From positions 59,786,164 through 59,850,163 of the forward strand of contig CM055099.1 of the NCBI GenBank assembly GCA_029204225.1: a DNA stretch of 64,000 nucleotides, read 5' to 3'. Positions 61,560 to 64,000 of the stretch are shown in pieces; the stretch's first letter is position 1; each line of letters starts with the position of its first letter. The notes below the pieces were generated by a model that worked only from the letters and a program-made list of their open reading frames with translations, did not search any database and was not told the DNA's origin. This DNA comes from Diphasiastrum complanatum. Its lineage: Eukaryota > Streptophyta > Lycopodiopsida > Lycopodiales > Lycopodiaceae. A program made the translations under genes and the position numbers.

Positions 61560-61912
61560 TCCATGTAGAATATCCACGTGAGACCTGACATCTAGTCGAT
61601 TTTTCAAAATTTTGTTTGCGTGGTGCATCCACAGGTGGATTATCCACGCCAAAAAAAATTGAACACGCCTCCGACCAGTCTACCGGTGTTTTTCTGACAC
61701 GGCGCCGAAAATTATGCATGTGGATAATCCATGCAAAATTGAATTTTGAAAATTTCGGCAACTGTTTGGGAAGGAAGGTTGGCGACGCCGGAAAGTTTTG
61801 GCGTGGGTAATCCACGCGTGGATTATCCACGCAAATTTTAGTTTGTTCATCGGACGTGACCGGAAGTTAAAGATATCCACGCGTGGATATCTTTTGCGTG
61901 GATTATCCACGC
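61560..61912. repeat. Array of a second palindrome, GCGTGGATNATCCACGC
   Basis: Full or near copies lie at about 61634-61650, 61716-61734 (GCATGTGGATAATCCATGC), 61801-61817, 61816-61832 (sharing its first two bases with the previous one) and 61896-61912. GATATCCACGCGTGGATATC at 61872-61891 joins two half sites tail to tail. Degenerate halves occur at 61569 and 61619. The motif is unrelated in sequence to CCTATGCTNAGCATAGG but has the same design: two 8-bp arms around one free base. It starts right after copy 2 ends, in locally GC-richer sequence. Confidence 0.85.
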
Positions 61913-62120
61913 ATTTTTTTTTTGTTTTTTGCATGTTGATAATGACATGAAATTAGTTCAGTAAATATATTTCTAAAGTGAATTATATTATTTAGGCTTA
62001 TATATATATATATATTTTCTAAAGTGAATTATATTATGATGAGGTTTTTTTTTTTTTTTTGCATGTTCATAATGAAATAGAATTAGTTAAATAAAATTTT
62101 TCTAAAGTAAATTATATCAT
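61913..62120 (+). repeat. Tandem duplication with poly-T and TA microsatellite
   Basis: Two units each contain poly-T, TTTGCATGTT(G/C)ATAATGA, GAATTAGTT-like and TTTCTAAAGT(G/A)AATTATAT. A (TA)n run at about 61998-62013 separates an extra copy of the last segment. Confidence 0.75.
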
Positions 62121-62122
62121 GG

Positions 62123-62634
62123 TGTTCCTAGATGATTGGAATTTTTGATGAGGGTGGCCACCTACTTTTATAAGACAATTGACTCGAGCTACCAAGAGGG
62201 TGATTATGCATAATCTAAGGCTTTGAGAGCCAGGGGTTTAGGGTCTACCCTAATGGCCTCTACCTAATCTCATATCCGAGATCATTTGATATGGATTGAG
62301 AGCTCATTTTGTACATACTTCGAGAGATTATCAAGAGATGGTGATTTTGGCAAGTTTTCTCTTTAATGAAAAATTGATGAATGATGAATGCGATATTTTT
62401 TTTGTCTAATGAATAGATCTGAATCTGAACAAAGTATTATACTTTTCACTTGTGTGACAGGATTAAAGATCAATTATTTCTAGTTTTATTGTGGTGTTCA
62501 AAAGCCTTTGCTAATTAGATGCAAAATAGGTTGAATTGTGTGCTAGTTTTCTATCTATTAGATATAAGTGAAACCTTTTATGCTTTTCAAGGTTTTTAGT
62601 ATCCAAATGAGGTTCATAACCTTTGATTTTAACA
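62123..62634 (+). mobile_element. 5' LTR of a copia element (left edge inferred)
   Basis: The right edge is fixed by the PBS and ends AACA. The only fitting TGTT start nearby is 62123, giving about 512 bp with TGTT...AACA ends. The left edge is inferred from this symmetry only. Confidence 0.6.
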
Positions 62635-62647
62635 TGGTATCAGAGCC
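62635..62647 (+). other. Primer-binding site of a copia element (initiator tRNA-Met type)
   Basis: TGGTATCAGAGCC sits immediately after the LTR end AACA. The element behind it is nearly all deleted: RT sequence starts only about 140 bp downstream. Confidence 0.9.
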
Positions 62648-62784
62648 CAAATGCAACCATCAAGGCTCAAATACAAGGAAGAGAGAAGCAATTACAAGTT
62701 GATGATTGTTTTTTTTTTATTATTACTACCTTAAGTTTGATGAGTTCCTTCAAGTGTGAATGAAACTATAGCAACAAAAGAGTG

Positions 62785-63110
62785 ATTTGACGTAATGAAA
62801 AGTGAGGTGAGTACATGATGCATTGTTTGAGATACTTGTAAAATTATTGATCCTCCGTCAAAGATACAAAATGTTATTGTTTGCAAATGAGTCTTTAAGA
62901 TCAAGCTTAATCAAGATAGTAGTGTGAACAATTATAAAACAAGACTAGTTGCCAAGGGATATGCTCAATTCAAGGGAATTGACTATGATGAAACACTTGA
63001 TTTTGTCATAGTTTGTGGTGGTGATTTCATTAACTCACATGCTTTTAGTGATTTACTGCCTTTGCAGCATTTGTTAAAAGATGAAAATTTTCTTGAAACA
63101 TGAAGTCGTA
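62785..63110 (+). pseudogene. Ty1/copia RT fragment
   Basis: Readable pieces are [36 protein letters not shown] and [16 protein letters not shown], the start of the copia RT domain, with two TGA and other breaks. The join of PBS and RT start implies an internal deletion of gag, protease and integrase. Confidence 0.75.
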
Positions 63111-63313
63111 CATCTATCACCGACATTATCTCCAAAAAAATGGGATTGAAGTCAAACTATGTCTATTCTTTTCACTTATTTGACCATAAATGAGACTCTA
63201 TTTTGGCTAAATAACAATCATTTCAAAGCATTGCAAGAATCAATTTCATTCAAAATTGCAATAATCAATTTTTATTCAGAATTACAAGAATCAATTTCAT
63301 CAGCGACAAAATC

Positions 63314-64000
63314 TTACAATTCATCTCCTCTTAGATGATTTTCATCATCACTCTCACTTTCAAAAATTATTCCATCATCTTGACTATTAGAATTTCTATT
63401 CTCAACATCTATGGAAGTGGGTGCTTCAAGTATGGTTTGACAATTTATTACATCTCTAGGTAGCTCAATCTCATAGTTAAAATGAAGGTTTTCCATTTCG
63501 TTCTCAACATTTGCAACCTCAAATACTCGACGTAAACGTGGTTCAACTTGAGCTACAGACCACCATTTCTTAGTCGATCTGGTTGAAAAAACCTGCAAAA
63601 TCACTATTTTAGAACATATCGATAACTCAAATACTGAAGTCACTTGCAATAAAATGAAAAACATTATAGCATAGCATGTGCACCTACTCAGAGTGACGAG
63701 GCAACACTAATGTGTCAAAGGACTCCATGCTCAATGTTTTTGATGAATCAATTGCAAAAAATCCACTTGGATCCGATTTTACGGTTGCATTTGGCCCTCT
63801 ACAAACTACCTTGAACCATTTCACATCAAATAAAAAATAGTGTCCACTTTCACCAAATGACACATCATAAATATTTTGTATAGTTTCTATGTATTCTATA
63901 TCTCCTGAGATGGGATTCCGATCTCGTGCACTGCTTTGACTTTCTTGTTGGAAAGATGCTATTACACCACAATCATGTGTGCGTCTCTTGTTATCAATCC
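63314..64000 (-). pseudogene. DUF4216-like fragment of a CACTA (En/Spm) transposon
   Basis: Read on the minus strand from the window edge: THDCGVIASFQQES, IEYIETIQNIYDVSF, YFLFDVKWFKVVCRG and SGFFAIDSSKTLSMESFDTL, then after a TAG and a possible intron VFSTRSTKKWWSVAQVEPRL and a Glu/Asp-rich end. The order (NSGV-like start, Y-G-I-EI-EL-like, F-C-W-like, then W-VV-V-PR) follows DUF4216, which lies at the C-terminal side of CACTA TNP2-type transposases. It is open toward the window edge, so more of the gene lies beyond 64000. The motif match is approximate. Confidence 0.5.

Overview
The window is a repeat-rich, AT-rich stretch of nuclear genome from a land plant. The evidence is Ty1/copia and Ty3/gypsy retrotransposons of plant type, initiator-tRNA-Met primer-binding sites (TGGTATCAGAGCC), a DUF4216-like CACTA transposon fragment, and a spliced gene with very long introns. 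The very large introns and the DUF7869-type mobile gene make me favour a non-flowering lineage, but that is inference. Nothing looks bacterial or organellar.

Layout. 1-12.2 kb holds the 3' part of one host gene: six candidate coding exons on the + strand, all phase 0, rich in charged and coiled-coil-like residues, with a 6.7-kb intron. 12.7-13.9 kb is a decayed copia integrase. 14.15-14.67 kb is a three-unit degenerate tandem repeat. 15.95-25.6 kb is another copia element split by an ~8.1-kb DNA element (copy 1, ~16911-24990). 25.6-28.6 kb is a reverse-strand copia element with PBS and LTR. 28.6-33.5 kb is a copia gag fragment joined to a gypsy integrase tail, two unknown ORFs and an LTR-like region. 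35.6-36.15 kb is a third, divergent remnant of the DUF7869 gene family. 36.7-39.35 kb is copia with an in-frame 120-bp gag duplication. 41.5-42.8 kb has non-coding duplications. 43.4-47.3 kb is a gypsy element. 47.7-50.5 kb is copia with its 3' LTR. 50.7-52.4 kb is copia related to the split one. 53.3-56.0 kb carries an unrecognised minus-strand gene divergent from an intronless histone H3-like pseudogene with a long C-terminal extension. That ORF is interrupted by a second, inverted copy of the DNA element (copy 2, 56008-~61535). 61.56-61.91 kb is an array of a different palindrome. 62.1-63.1 kb is copia LTR, PBS and RT debris. 63.3-64 kb is a DUF4216-like fragment.

The most interesting system is the two-copy DNA element. 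Each copy carries two divergently transcribed, intron-containing, degenerate genes. One encodes a DUF7869 (putative RNase H-fold transposase/integrase-like) protein with a chromatin-reader-like C-terminal region and an acidic tail. The other encodes a DNA amino-methyltransferase with beta-class motif order (IV before X/I), which in copy 2 is preceded by a ParB-like segment. Between the two genes lies an array of the palindrome CCTATGCTNAGCATAGG at about 41-bp spacing, roughly four helical turns. A protein with a ParB-like domain and an amino-methyltransferase next to a phased palindrome array suggests that the array is its binding or methylation platform. This is a hypothesis from arrangement only. 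Both copies carry nonsense mutations and different deletions, so neither looks active as it stands.
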